A stretch of DNA of 48,616 bases from JAEUIZ01 sp046155605 (GTDB taxonomy: Bacteria > Planctomycetota > Phycisphaerae > Phycisphaerales > UBA1924). Positions 33,184-41,943 of this stretch are shown piece after piece (position 1 is the first letter of the stretch; the number at the start of each line of letters is the position of its first letter). The position numbers were made by a program, and so were the translations under genes. The notes beneath the pieces were generated by a model, which did no database searches, had not been told where the DNA came from, and saw nothing but the letters and a program-made list of their open reading frames with translations. Location: assembly GCA_046155605.1 (NCBI GenBank), contig JBJXFQ010000034.1:1-48616 (forward strand). The letters run 5' to 3'.

Positions 33184-34701
33184 TCAACCCAACCCTTCCA
33201 GCCACCCTTGCACCAACTGCTCCGTCGGCTTGGCTCCGATCCGCCGGTAGAGGTCGCGTGAGAGCGTCCACAGCCGTCGGGCCTCGGCCTTGTCGCCACG
33301 CTGCTCGGCGATCACTCCGAGGTTGCCGTTGGCGCTGGCCATGCCCGCCTGCCGCCCCAACTTCTCGTTGATCGCCAGCGCCTTCTTGATGTACGCCTCG
33401 GCGGCCTCCAGATTCCCGCGCGTCTCCTCGATCACTCCGAGGTTGCCGTACTGGCTGGCCATGCCCTCCAGCCGCCCCAACTTCTCGTTGATCGCCAGCG
33501 ACTTCTTGTGGTACGCCTCGGCGGCCTCCAGATTCCCGCGCGTCCGCTCGATCAGTCCGAGGTTGCCGTACTGGTTGGCCATGCCCTCCGGCCGCCCGAT
33601 CTTCTCGTGGAGCGCGAGTGATTTCTTGAGGTACGCCTCCGCCGCGTCGAGATTCCCGCGCGTCTGCTCGATCAGTCCGAGGTTGCCGTATGACGCGGCT
33701 CGCCAACTGTCATCCCGCGCCAGTTCGCCGACGCGTTGATAGAGCCGCACCGCTTCGTCAAGGTCGCCGCGGAGCATGGCGACGTGCCCGAGCCGATTCA
33801 TCGCGTCCAGATCGTTCGGCAGCAGCGCGAGGATCTTCGTCAGCGACGCGAACGCCTTGTCAATCTCGCCCGTCAGATACCACACCGCCGCCCGCTCGCG
33901 GTGCTTCTCGACCAGTTCCCGCTCGTCATGCTCGGTCTCGCGGTCGAGAAACTCGCCCAACTTCTTCGGATCGTGCCGCAACGCTTCGATCGCCTCGCGC
34001 CACGGCCGCCCCTTCGCGCGCTCGGCCTCGACATATCGCTCCGTCACCGCCACGATCTGGGCCTTCAGCGATTCGTTCTCGGATTGCAGTTGCTGCAACA
34101 GGCCGAGGTGCGACGACGCGGCGAACTGTGCCGCGAACTGATCCACCTTGGCCTTCATCTGTTGCATTTCGGTCAATACTGCATCGACCTTGCCCTCCGT
34201 GCGCGTCGCAATCACCTGCACGTCCCGCACCCGCCAGTTCGTGTCAAACTCCAGCACCGCCATCTGCGCCAGCGTGGCCTGAATCTCATCGACGCCCGTG
34301 CCGAGGCCCTTCAGGCCCGCCTCGACCTGCCCGCGCCACGCCGCGTTGAACGCCTCGCTCGCTTGCGGCTTCTCCAGCGCCTCGCGCACCCATTGCTGCT
34401 CGAGCGCGAGGTCCGCCAACTCCTGCCGCGCCTCGTGCTGATCCGTGGCGAGCCGACGCAGGGCCTTCTCCACTCGCGCCGCCCGCCCATCGGCCCGCGC
34501 CTCCGTCTTCTGCCCCCGACACACCTGCCAGAACGTGGCTCCCAGCAGCAGAGCCCCGTATGCCGCGCACTGCGCGACGTCGCCCGTCTTCATCGCGCCC
34601 CCGGCGACGCCCGCGGCGAGCACCTTCGCCAGCGGCGACGCGGCCATGTTCGCCGACAGGCTCGACACGATCCCCAGCATGGCCTCCCGTGCCCTGCTCA
34701 T
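33184..34701 (-). CDS. TPR protein with exact tandem repeats and N-terminal membrane segment
   Basis: A 505-residue protein. The N-terminus (about 16-53, including AAGVAGGAMKTG and AAYGALLLGATFW) has one or two hydrophobic segments. Residues 60-240 are charged and helical and probably form a coiled coil. The C-terminal half is TPR: about 337-467 holds 40-residue units reading YGNLGLIEQTRGNLDAAEAY, LKKSLA.HEK.GR.EGMA, nearly identical to one another. These are encoded by DNA units of exactly 120 bases (33301, 33421, 33541, 33661). Such units resemble the TPR_12 repeats of kinesin-light-chain-like scaffolds. Cargo is unknown. M1 or M3 of the frame may be the start; M3 is used. Confidence 0.82.
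   Translation of the reverse strand: MSRAREAMLGIVSSLSANMAASPLAKVLAAGVAGGAMKTGDVAQCAAYGALLLGATFWQVCRGQKTEARADGRAARVEKALRRLATDQHEARQELADLALEQQWVREALEKPQASEAFNAAWRGQVEAGLKGLGTGVDEIQATLAQMAVLEFDTNWRVRDVQVIATRTEGKVDAVLTEMQQMKAKVDQFAAQFAASSHLGLLQQLQSENESLKAQIVAVTERYVEAERAKGRPWREAIEALRHDPKKLGEFLDRETEHDERELVEKHRERAAVWYLTGEIDKAFASLTKILALLPNDLDAMNRLGHVAMLRGDLDEAVRLYQRVGELARDDSWRAASYGNLGLIEQTRGNLDAAEAYLKKSLALHEKIGRPEGMANQYGNLGLIERTRGNLEAAEAYHKKSLAINEKLGRLEGMASQYGNLGVIEETRGNLEAAEAYIKKALAINEKLGRQAGMASANGNLGVIAEQRGDKAEARRLWTLSRDLYRRIGAKPTEQLVQGWLEGLG
33301..33690 (-). repeat. Tandem 120-bp coding repeat
   Basis: Four units, the last partial, in register at 33301, 33421, 33541 and 33661, all containing GGTTGCCGT and GATTCCCGCGCGTC on the plus strand. 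They encode the TPR pairs of the host gene. Identity between units is high at the DNA level, including third positions, which suggests recent amplification or gene conversion. Confidence 0.85.
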
Positions 34702-34746
34702 GCCCAAGTCTAGATATCACTCGCGTGCAGCCCGCGAGGCCGGCAC

Positions 34747-35214
34747 TTACACCCGCATCATCGCCTCCGCCGCGCCGCCCGCGATGATCGCCGACACCAC
34801 CTCCTCGATCGCCGCGCGCTGCCCGGGCCACATGAACAGCCGCGGCACGTCGCCCAGCGGCACCCACCGCCAGTTGTCGTGCTCATGGTTCAGCCGCGGC
34901 GTCCACGCCTCCGCCACCTCCGCCGCAAACCGCGGCGTGAGCATGATCGCGTCCCGCCGCGCAATGTAATAAGGATGCACCCCCTGCAGCCCCCAGAACC
35001 CAAGCCACGCCGCGTCGCCCGCCGCCAGCCCGACCTCCTCGAATACCTCGCGGCGCGCGCACGCCGCTGACCCCTCCTCCGCCTCGATCGTCCCCATCAC
35101 CGGGTGCCACGTGCCGATCAGCGAGCCCTCGGCCCGCCGCAGTTGCAGGAACTCGACCGCCGGCGCGCGCCGGAAGATGTACACGTCCACCAGATCAGCG
35201 CACAACCGCGGCAT
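34747..35214 (-). CDS. NUDIX hydrolase, possibly dihydroneopterin triphosphate diphosphatase
   Basis: A 155-residue NUDIX protein with the box GTIEAEEGSAACARREVFEE followed by VG (G-x5-E-x7-REV-x-EE-x-G). The preceding VEFLQLRRAEGSLIGTWHPVMG and the following PRFAAEVAEAWTPRLNHEHDNWRWV resemble the NudB type, which removes pyrophosphate from dihydroneopterin triphosphate in folate synthesis. Its ATG overlaps the pabB stop by one base (TGATG), so it is translationally coupled to a folate gene; that context supports the NudB-like idea. The substrate is still an inference, since NUDIX specificity is hard to read. Confidence 0.8.
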   Translation of the reverse strand: MPRLCADLVDVYIFRRAPAVEFLQLRRAEGSLIGTWHPVMGTIEAEEGSAACARREVFEEVGLAAGDAAWLGFWGLQGVHPYYIARRDAIMLTPRFAAEVAEAWTPRLNHEHDNWRWVPLGDVPRLFMWPGQRAAIEEVVSAIIAGGAAEAMMRV

Positions 35215-36734
35215 CAGCGGGCCTCCTTGATGGTCGCCAGCGCGCGCCACGCCCGCGCCTTGGCCAGCGTCTCACGCCACTCGGCCGCCGGGTCGCTGTC
35301 GGCGACGATCCCGGCACCGACGTGGTAGTCCAGCCGCGCGCACGCAAATCCGTCCCGCGCGCTCGCCCCTCCCGCCGCCGGCTCGCCGGTGATCAGGCCG
35401 GTGCGGATGGCGACGCTCAGCGCGGCGTTGCCGCAGGCGCTGAGATAGCCGATGCTCCCGCAGTACGGGCCGCGGGGGAGCGGCTCGAGGGCTTCGATCG
35501 TGCGCATGGCCTGGACCTTGGGCGCGCCGGTGATCGACCCAGCCGGGAATGCGGCCTCGATCAGGTCGATGGCGTCGAGGTCGCCGCGGAGCGTGCCGGT
35601 GATCGTGGCGACGGCCTGGAGCACCGCGGCGTGACGCTCGATCGTGCGGCGGTCGGTGACGCGGACGGAGCCGAACTCGCAGACCCGGCCCAGGTCGTTG
35701 CGCATCAGGTCCACGATCATGTCGAGCTCGGCGCGGTCCTTGGCAGAGTGCAAGAGCTCGGCGGGATCGGCAGAGGCGGGCCGCGTGCCCTTGATCGGAC
35801 GGGTGATGATCGCGCGGGTGCGCGCGCGATAGTCCAGAAACAACTCGGGGCTGGCGGAGACGAGCGCGCGGCGGCGGTCAGGGGTGTCCGGCGCGTCGAG
35901 GTAGGCGGCGAAGGGAGGTCGGCCGCGGCCGAGGGTGACGGCGGCGAGGGCGCGCGCGGAGCCGGCGAAGGTGGCGCGGAGGCGGTGCGCGAGGTTGACC
36001 TGGTAGACCTCGCCCGCGCGGATGCGATCGATGGCGTCGGCGACGCGGGCCTCGTAGCGCGCGCGCGCGGTGGTCGGGGCGCGGAGCGGGCCGAGGTCGA
36101 AGCCGGCGGGATCGGCAGCGAGCGAATGCGGGAGCGCGGCGGCGAGGTCGGCGGGATTCTGCAGGTTGACGGCGGACCAGAGGTTGGTGAGGCGGTCGTG
36201 GATGAGCGCGGCGGGGCACCAGGCGAGGAGCGCGAGGGGCCAATGCGGATGGAAGCGGGGGTGAGAGGAGGCAGCGGGTTCGAGGAGGTGGCCCAGTTCA
36301 TAGGAGAAGGAGGCGATGAAGCCTCCGACGAAGGGGAGGTCGGGGTGAGGGGTGGAGGGTGGGAGGAGGGAGCGGAGGAGGGAGAGGGGGGAGGTGTTGC
36401 GCGAGGATGAGGTATTGAGTTTGGTGGCGAAGGAAGAGGCGGCGGCGACCGGAGGATTGTGAACGAGCGAAGGCCGATCGCTTGCGCGATCGGCTCCAGT
36501 GTGGAGGGGAGACGTCGGGATCCAACCCCATCGAGGCGGCGACGCGGGTTGGGCTTCGAGGCTGAGCCACCCGCGGGGTTCGGCGAGGATGGACCAGCGG
36601 CCTTGGTGGGTGCCGGGGCGGTCGTGGTCGGAAGAGACGAGGGCGGCGAGGGGGCGGTGGGCGGGCCAGCGGCGAAGGAGATCGGCGGGGGAGAGGCCGA
36701 TGAGGAGCGCCGAAATGGCCGAGTCGAGGGGCAC
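35214..36734 (-). CDS. pabB: Aminodeoxychorismate synthase component I
   Basis: A 506-residue chorismate-using enzyme. The C-terminal catalytic domain shows YEARVADAIDRIRAGEVYQVNLAHRL, PELFLDY, the lysine motif PIKGTRP (K315), DRAELDMIVDLMRNDLGRVC, FPAGSITGAPKVQAM and a late GAGIVADSDP. PabB has PIKGT where anthranilate synthase TrpE has PIAGT, so this makes 4-amino-4-deoxychorismate for p-aminobenzoate and folate. The N-terminal region is Pro/Ser-rich and poorly conserved. The start is GTG. The gene is divergent from ppdK and is followed, with a one-base overlap, by a NUDIX gene. No glutaminase subunit or lyase is nearby. Confidence 0.9.
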   Translation of the reverse strand: MPLDSAISALLIGLSPADLLRRWPAHRPLAALVSSDHDRPGTHQGRWSILAEPRGWLSLEAQPASPPRWGWIPTSPLHTGADRASDRPSLVHNPPVAAASSFATKLNTSSSRNTSPLSLLRSLLPPSTPHPDLPFVGGFIASFSYELGHLLEPAASSHPRFHPHWPLALLAWCPAALIHDRLTNLWSAVNLQNPADLAAALPHSLAADPAGFDLGPLRAPTTARARYEARVADAIDRIRAGEVYQVNLAHRLRATFAGSARALAAVTLGRGRPPFAAYLDAPDTPDRRRALVSASPELFLDYRARTRAIITRPIKGTRPASADPAELLHSAKDRAELDMIVDLMRNDLGRVCEFGSVRVTDRRTIERHAAVLQAVATITGTLRGDLDAIDLIEAAFPAGSITGAPKVQAMRTIEALEPLPRGPYCGSIGYLSACGNAALSVAIRTGLITGEPAAGGASARDGFACARLDYHVGAGIVADSDPAAEWRETLAKARAWRALATIKEAR

Positions 36735-36923
36735 TTGAAGAGGATGGTATGCGAAGGCACCCGGACGGAGGCAGAACGGGAGGAGACTCGGAGGGAGAAG
36801 GTTACTAAGATTGGTGCTATGCCCCGAGGGGCGGGCGCGCGTCGTTGTTGGCGCGTGTGTCGGAAGGGGCCGAGCAGCACGCCGGGGCCGATTGGCCCTG
36901 GCACATCAAGAGGGTACGTCGCG

Positions 36924-39692
36924 ATGGCGAAGCGATCCGGCAACAGGAGCGGGAGCTCAAGCACACGTCGTCACACGCCGGCGGCGGTGGGGGCGCGCAA
37001 GGTGACGAAGAAGGTGGCGCGTGTGGGCGGGCCACAGATCCAGGCCAAGCCTCACAAGGCGGGGAAGTTGGTGTTCTACTTTGGCGGGACGCGGACGGAC
37101 GGCTCGGGCGCGATGAAGGCGTTGCTGGGGGGGAAGGGGGCGAACCTGGCTGAGATGACGGCGATCGGGCTGCCCGTGCCGCCGGGATTCACGATCACGA
37201 CGGACACCTGCGCGATGTATTACAAGGCGGGGAACCGCCTGCCGACGGGCCTGATGAACGAGGTACACAAGTACATCTCGTTGTTGGAGCGTGAACTGGG
37301 GAAGAAGTTCGGGGACAACACGAATCCGCTGCTGGTGTCGGTGCGGTCGGGTGCGGCGGCGTCGATGCCCGGGATGATGGACACGATCCTGAACCTGGGG
37401 CTGACGGACGCGTCGGTGGAGGGGCTGGCGAGCGCGACGGGGAACCGGCGGTTCGCGTATGACGCGTATCGGCGGCTGATCAACATGTTCGGCGACGTGG
37501 TGATGGGGGTGGGCCACGAGAAGTTCGAGCACGCGTTCGTGCAGATCAAGAGCCGGCACGGCGTGACCGAGGACACGCAACTGGGCGAGAAGGGGATGGT
37601 CGAGGTCGTCGATGCGTACAAGGAGGTCTATCGCAAGTCGGTGGGCGATGTCTTCCCGCAGAACCCGTTCAAGCAACTGGAGTTGGCGATCGAGGCGGTG
37701 TTCAAGAGTTGGAACGCTGATCGGGCCGTGGCGTATCGCAGGCTCTCGAACATCACGGGGCTCAACGGGACGGCGGTGAACATCCAGTCGATGGTCTATG
37801 GGAACATGGGCGACGACTCGGGGACGGGCGTGGCGTTCACGCGGAACCCGAGCACGGGCGAGAACAAGTTTTACGGGGAGTTTCTGGTCAACGCGCAGGG
37901 CGAGGACGTGGTGGCGGGGATCCGCACGCCCAAGAGCACGGACGAGATGCCCAAGTGGAACAAGGCGGTCTATGAGCAGTTGCTGAAGATCAAGTCGAAG
38001 TTGGAGAAGCACTACACGGAGATGCAGGACATCGAGTTCACGATCGAACGCGGCAAGTTGTACATGCTGCAGACGCGGACGGGCAAGCGGACGGGGCCGG
38101 CGGCGGTGCGGATCGCGTGCGACATGGTTCGCGAAGGGCTGATCAGCGAGGAGCGGGGGGTGTTGCGGGTGCCGGCGGGCGATCTTATTCAGTTGCTCCT
38201 GCCAAGTTTTGATCCGGGTGCCAAACTGCGCGCGGACGTGCTGGCGAAGGGGCTCCCGGCGTCGCCCGGCGCGGCGGTGGGCAAGCCCGCGTTCAGCGCG
38301 GCGGAGGCGGTCGAACGGTCGCGGGCCGGGGAGAAGGTCATCCTCGTGCGCAAGGAGACGAGTCCCGAGGACGTGGAGGGGATGCACTCGGCGGCGGGGA
38401 TTCTCACGAGCACGGGCGGAATGACGAGCCACGCGGCGGTGGTGGCCCGCGGATGGGGCAAGTGCTGCATCGTCGGCGCGGGGGGCGTGCAGATCGACCA
38501 CGACGCGGGGACGTTCACGGTGAAGGGTCACACGGTCGGGCGCGGGGACACGATCTCGATCGACGGCTCGACGGGCGAGGTGATGGCGGGGAGCATCGCG
38601 ACGGTGACGCCGACGCTCTCGGGGGAGTTTGCGCGGCTGATGAAGTGGGCGGATAAGTACCGGACGATCGGGGTTCGGACGAACGCGGACACGCCGGCGG
38701 ACGCGAAGCGGGCGCGGGAGTTTGGGGCGGAAGGGATTGGCCTGTGCCGCACGGAGCACATGTTCTTCGAGGGCGAGCGGATCAAGGCGATGCGGGAGAT
38801 GATCCTGGCGGACACGCGCGAGGCACGGGTGAAGGCACTGGACAAGTTGCTGCCGTATCAGCGTGAGGATTTCGTGGGGATTTTCAAGGCGATGAACGGG
38901 TTGCCGGTGACGATCCGGCTGCTGGACCCGCCGCTGCACGAGTTTCTGCCGCATGATGAGCCGGCGCAGAAGGAGATCGCGTCGTCGCTGGGCCTGCCGC
39001 TGGCGAAGGTGAAGCAGCGGGTGAGCATGTTGCACGAGTCGAATCCGATGCTGGGGCACCGCGGCTGCCGGCTGTGCGTGACGTATCCGGAGATTCTGGA
39101 GATGCAGGTGCGTGCGATCGTCGAGGCGGCGATCGAGTGCGCGAACGGGAACGTCAAGGCGGTTCCCGAGATCATGCACCCGCTGGTGGGGACGAAGAAG
39201 GAGTTGCAACTGCTGCGGAAGCAGACGGAAGAGGTCATCAAGGCCGTGCGCGACGAGCAGCAGTTCAAGGGCCGGCTGGAGATCAAGATCGGGACGATGA
39301 TCGAGGTGCCGCGTGCGGCGCTGGCGGCGGATCAGATCGCCGAGGTGTCGGACTTCTTCTCGTTCGGGACAAACGACCTGACGCAGATGACATTTGGATA
39401 TAGCCGCGACGACATCAATGGCTTCCTGCCGGACTATCTGGCGAAGGAGATTCTGGAGAAGGACCCGTTCCAGACGCTGGATCAGGCGGGCGTGGGGCAG
39501 TTGGTGGAGATGGCGGTTCGCAAGGGCCGGGGCGTGAAGCGCGACCTGAAGATCGGCATCTGCGGGGAGCACGGGGGCGACCCGGCGTCGGTGCATTTCT
39601 TCCATCGGGCGGGGCTTGATTATGTGTCGTGCTCGCCGTTCCGCGTGCCGATCGCGCGGCTGGCGGCGGCGCAGGCGGCGCTGACGAAGTAG
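36924..39692 (+). CDS. ppdK: Pyruvate, phosphate dikinase
   Basis: A 922-residue enzyme that interconverts pyruvate, ATP and phosphate with PEP, AMP and PPi. Domains in order: the ATP-grasp part (GGKGANLAEMTAIGLPVPPGF; VRSGAAASMPGMMDTILNLGL), the phosphohistidine domain with H503 in GGMTSHAAVVARGWGKCC, and the PEP/pyruvate barrel (GIGLCRTEHMFF; SFGTNDLTQMTFGYSRDD; GICGEHGGDPASV). The start is the ATG of MAKRSGNRSG; the first 48 residues are a basic, Ser/Thr/Lys-rich extension before KLVFYFGG, longer than in the clostridial enzyme. The longer open frame upstream overlaps pabB and is rejected. Confidence 0.96.
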   Translation: MAKRSGNRSGSSSTRRHTPAAVGARKVTKKVARVGGPQIQAKPHKAGKLVFYFGGTRTDGSGAMKALLGGKGANLAEMTAIGLPVPPGFTITTDTCAMYYKAGNRLPTGLMNEVHKYISLLERELGKKFGDNTNPLLVSVRSGAAASMPGMMDTILNLGLTDASVEGLASATGNRRFAYDAYRRLINMFGDVVMGVGHEKFEHAFVQIKSRHGVTEDTQLGEKGMVEVVDAYKEVYRKSVGDVFPQNPFKQLELAIEAVFKSWNADRAVAYRRLSNITGLNGTAVNIQSMVYGNMGDDSGTGVAFTRNPSTGENKFYGEFLVNAQGEDVVAGIRTPKSTDEMPKWNKAVYEQLLKIKSKLEKHYTEMQDIEFTIERGKLYMLQTRTGKRTGPAAVRIACDMVREGLISEERGVLRVPAGDLIQLLLPSFDPGAKLRADVLAKGLPASPGAAVGKPAFSAAEAVERSRAGEKVILVRKETSPEDVEGMHSAAGILTSTGGMTSHAAVVARGWGKCCIVGAGGVQIDHDAGTFTVKGHTVGRGDTISIDGSTGEVMAGSIATVTPTLSGEFARLMKWADKYRTIGVRTNADTPADAKRAREFGAEGIGLCRTEHMFFEGERIKAMREMILADTREARVKALDKLLPYQREDFVGIFKAMNGLPVTIRLLDPPLHEFLPHDEPAQKEIASSLGLPLAKVKQRVSMLHESNPMLGHRGCRLCVTYPEILEMQVRAIVEAAIECANGNVKAVPEIMHPLVGTKKELQLLRKQTEEVIKAVRDEQQFKGRLEIKIGTMIEVPRAALAADQIAEVSDFFSFGTNDLTQMTFGYSRDDINGFLPDYLAKEILEKDPFQTLDQAGVGQLVEMAVRKGRGVKRDLKIGICGEHGGDPASVHFFHRAGLDYVSCSPFRVPIARLAAAQAALTK

Positions 39693-39695
39693 GGA

Positions 39696-39955
39696 TTTAC
39701 CACAGAGGCACAGAGACACGGAGAGGAGAGTCTGGGTGGAGGAAGAGGAAGCCAGGCTGAAGAGAAGAAGGTCAGGCTGAAGAGAAGAGAGAGAAAAGGA
39801 CGATCCCGTGCGGGCGGCACGGGCATCGACGAGGCGTCGAAGCCCGTGGCACGGAAAGCGGCGAAGCCCGTGGCACGACAGAGATTGCAACCGAGCACGG
39901 GCATCGTTCGGTAGAGCAATTTCTCTTCTCTGTGCCTCTATGTCTCTGTGTTGAG
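39696..39955. repeat. Intergenic composite repeat between ppdK and truD
   Basis: The interval begins with CCACAGAGGCACAGAGACAC (about 39700) and ends with TCTCTGTGCCTCTATGTCTC (about 39929), imperfect reverse complements of each other. Between them lie a purine-rich stretch with CAGGCTGAAGAGAAGA twice (from about 39753 and 39774), a REP hairpin at 39817-39852 (CACGGGCATCGACG/CGTCGAAGCCCGTG) and a half REP (39860-39876, GCGAAGCCCGTGGCAC). The REP stem keeps the same A/A mismatch position as the RAYT-flanking copies. Confidence 0.75.
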
Positions 39956-39963
39956 ATCTTCGC

Positions 39964-41301
39964 TTACGGCTCGTCTTCGTCGTCGGCGAGCGTGCCAACG
40001 CGGTCGGGCTTCATGATCTCGCGGAGGACCGTGGTGGCGAAGGCGCCGCGGGGGAGGTCGAAGGCGCAACGGACGTAGGTGCCGTCGGCGTCCGCGCCGC
40101 CCTCGACCTCGATCGATGAGATCGGGACGCGGAGCGGTCGGCGGGCGCCGGAGATTCGGCCGCGGCGGTGGGCGTCGAAGGCGGCGAGGTGATCGGGCGC
40201 GAGGTCGAAGCGGGCGAGGGCTTCGAGTTCGGCGCGGTCGATGTCGCCCTGGGCGCGGATCATGTCGGCACCCCACATCGGGCCTGAGGGGCTGATCTCG
40301 AGCCGCGCGAGGCGTTCGACCAAATCGGAGGCTGGGCCAGCGGCCGGATCGGCATCGGGGGCTTGCCGGTCGAGCGGGACGGCGAAGACGGCGCGGTTGT
40401 CGTGCTTGAAGGCGAGGTCGCCGGGGAGGAGCCGCGCGATCGTGCTGGCGCGGAGGCGCTGGTCGAGAACGTCGTTGAAGGCGGCGGATTGGAGCGCGGA
40501 GAGGAAAAACTCGACCTCCTGGCGATCGACGGCGCGGAGGGCCTGGGCGGCGGAGCGGCGTCGGGCGAGTTCGCCGAGGATGCGTCGTTCGGTGCGGGAG
40601 TGATGGCCGAACGCGTGGAGAGCGGCGACGAAATCGCGGGAGGCGTAGAGGCGTCGGCCCTCGGCCTGGTCGTCGTGGATGCTCATCGGGCCGGGGCCGA
40701 GGATGGCGTCGAGCGCGGCCTGAGCATCGTCGAGGAGGATGGCGCGCCCGACGAGGTGGTTGCGGAGGAGGTAGCCGAAGCGTTGCTCACCGATGCGATT
40801 GGGGACGCCGACGGCGGCGAGGCGTGCGAGTGCGGCGTCGGCGCGGCGTGCGGCGGTGGGATCGACGCGGCGGACCTTGATGACGAAGCGATTGCCCGCG
40901 AGGTGCCCGGTGCGCAGTTTGTTGGCGTGGAGGTCGGCCCAGAGCACGGCCATGTGCTCGTGCTGGAGCATCGGGAAATCTTCGGGCTTCTTGCCGGGGA
41001 CGTGGATGGAAAAGACTTGGCGCGTGATGGCGCGGCGGTCCTTGAGGCCGGCGTGTCCGACGGCGGAGGGGTGAACGTTGAAATGGCGTGCGAGAACACG
41101 GGCGGCCTGGAGGGTGGTCATGCCGCGTTTTTGAACGAAGAGGTAGACATGCTCGCCGCTGCCCGAGGGCTGGTAGAGGGGGAGTTCTTCGACGAGGAAG
41201 TCCTCGGGGCGCTCCTTGATGGCGCCGCCGATGCCGGGGATGTCATCGGTGAGGTAGACGGGAGGAATGACGTGGGGGTCGACAGCGTCGGCGTGGTCCA
41301 C
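39964..41301 (-). CDS. truD: tRNA pseudouridine(13) synthase TruD
   Basis: A 445-residue enzyme that isomerises U13 in tRNA. The catalytic motif is GHAGLKDRRAITRQ, with the aspartate following LK. Other family segments are FLVEELPLYQPSGSGEHVY, GNRFVIKVRRV, PNRIGEQRFGYLLRNHLVGRA and the C-terminal FDLPRGAFATTVLREI. The C-terminal tail TLADDEDEP is acidic. The start is a GTG three bases after the stop of the nuclease-domain gene, so the two are probably co-transcribed. Confidence 0.95.
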   Translation of the reverse strand: MDHADAVDPHVIPPVYLTDDIPGIGGAIKERPEDFLVEELPLYQPSGSGEHVYLFVQKRGMTTLQAARVLARHFNVHPSAVGHAGLKDRRAITRQVFSIHVPGKKPEDFPMLQHEHMAVLWADLHANKLRTGHLAGNRFVIKVRRVDPTAARRADAALARLAAVGVPNRIGEQRFGYLLRNHLVGRAILLDDAQAALDAILGPGPMSIHDDQAEGRRLYASRDFVAALHAFGHHSRTERRILGELARRRSAAQALRAVDRQEVEFFLSALQSAAFNDVLDQRLRASTIARLLPGDLAFKHDNRAVFAVPLDRQAPDADPAAGPASDLVERLARLEISPSGPMWGADMIRAQGDIDRAELEALARFDLAPDHLAAFDAHRRGRISGARRPLRVPISSIEVEGGADADGTYVRCAFDLPRGAFATTVLREIMKPDRVGTLADDEDEP

Positions 41302-41304
41302 GGG

Positions 41305-41754
41305 CTAGGTCTCGTCCGCGGTGAGGGCGGCGTCGAGGACGTGCTCCTCGACATAGATGGGGACGTCGTTGGCGATGCCCAGGGCGATGGCGTCGCTGGG
41401 TCGCGAATCGATGTGGATGAGTTCGCCGTCGGCCTTAGCGACATCAAGAGTGGCGAAGAAGGTGTGGTCCGAGAGGTCGGTGATGGTGATGGACTTCAGG
41501 GCCGCACCGAGGGCGGTAAGGATGCTGGCGAGGAGGTCGTGAGTCTGGGGGCGCTTGATGGCGATGCCCTTGATACGGCGTTCGATGGCCTGGGCCTCGG
41601 GGAGGCCGATGACGATGGGGAAGCAGCGTCGGCCGTCGTCTCCCGCGCCCTTGCCCGGGCCGTCGGCGGGGACCTCGGCCTCGCGCAACTCGATGATCTG
41701 GTAATCATTGAGTTCGCGGATCAGGATTCGAGACAGTTCCATGCGCAGGGCCAT
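41305..41754 (-). CDS. Bifunctional-nuclease (BFN/DUF151) domain protein
   Basis: A 149-residue protein with the BFN core: FPIVIGLPEAQAIERRIKGIAIKRPQTHDLL, ITDLSDHTFFATLDV and HIDSRPSDAIALGIANDVPIYVEEHVL. The SRPSDAIALA-like signature is conserved in the family, which has been described as having DNase and RNase activity in plants and has bacterial members of unclear function. The start MALRMELSRIL is favoured by AGGAGG seven bases upstream. truD follows three bases after its stop. Confidence 0.9.
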   Translation of the reverse strand: MALRMELSRILIRELNDYQIIELREAEVPADGPGKGAGDDGRRCFPIVIGLPEAQAIERRIKGIAIKRPQTHDLLASILTALGAALKSITITDLSDHTFFATLDVAKADGELIHIDSRPSDAIALGIANDVPIYVEEHVLDAALTADET

Positions 41755-41943
41755 GGGGAACCTCCTGGGGGATCGTGGCGTGGGGAAGGGGCGGGGTCAA
41801 GAGGAAAGAACGAGGGACGAAGGGACGGTGGACAAAGCGACGGAGGGTCGAGAACCGAAGCGGGGTCGGGGCGTCAAACCACGCTAGGATGGTTGTCGCC
41901 GGGGCGGTCGCCCCGGGCGGGAGGATCGTCCCGGGAGGTTCCC
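41755..41943. other. Divergent intergenic region upstream of the thioredoxin-like gene
   Basis: 189 bases between divergent genes. It contains a purine-rich stretch with GAGGGACGAAGGGAC, like the repeat inside the dehydratase gene, and a strong GC hairpin CGCCGGGGCG-GT-CGCCCCGGGCG (about 41898-41921), which lies shortly before the GGGAGG ribosome-binding site of the downstream gene. Confidence 0.5.

Noticed and set aside
33301..33690. Regularly spaced repeats resembling a CRISPR array
   Set aside because: Period is 120 bases with no unique spacers, and the units encode TPR helices in one open frame.
36957..39998. 1013-codon minus-strand frame opposite ppdK
   Set aside because: Made of Arg/His/Pro-rich sequence complementary to ppdK codons, and it extends through the intergenic repeat. 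Not a gene.
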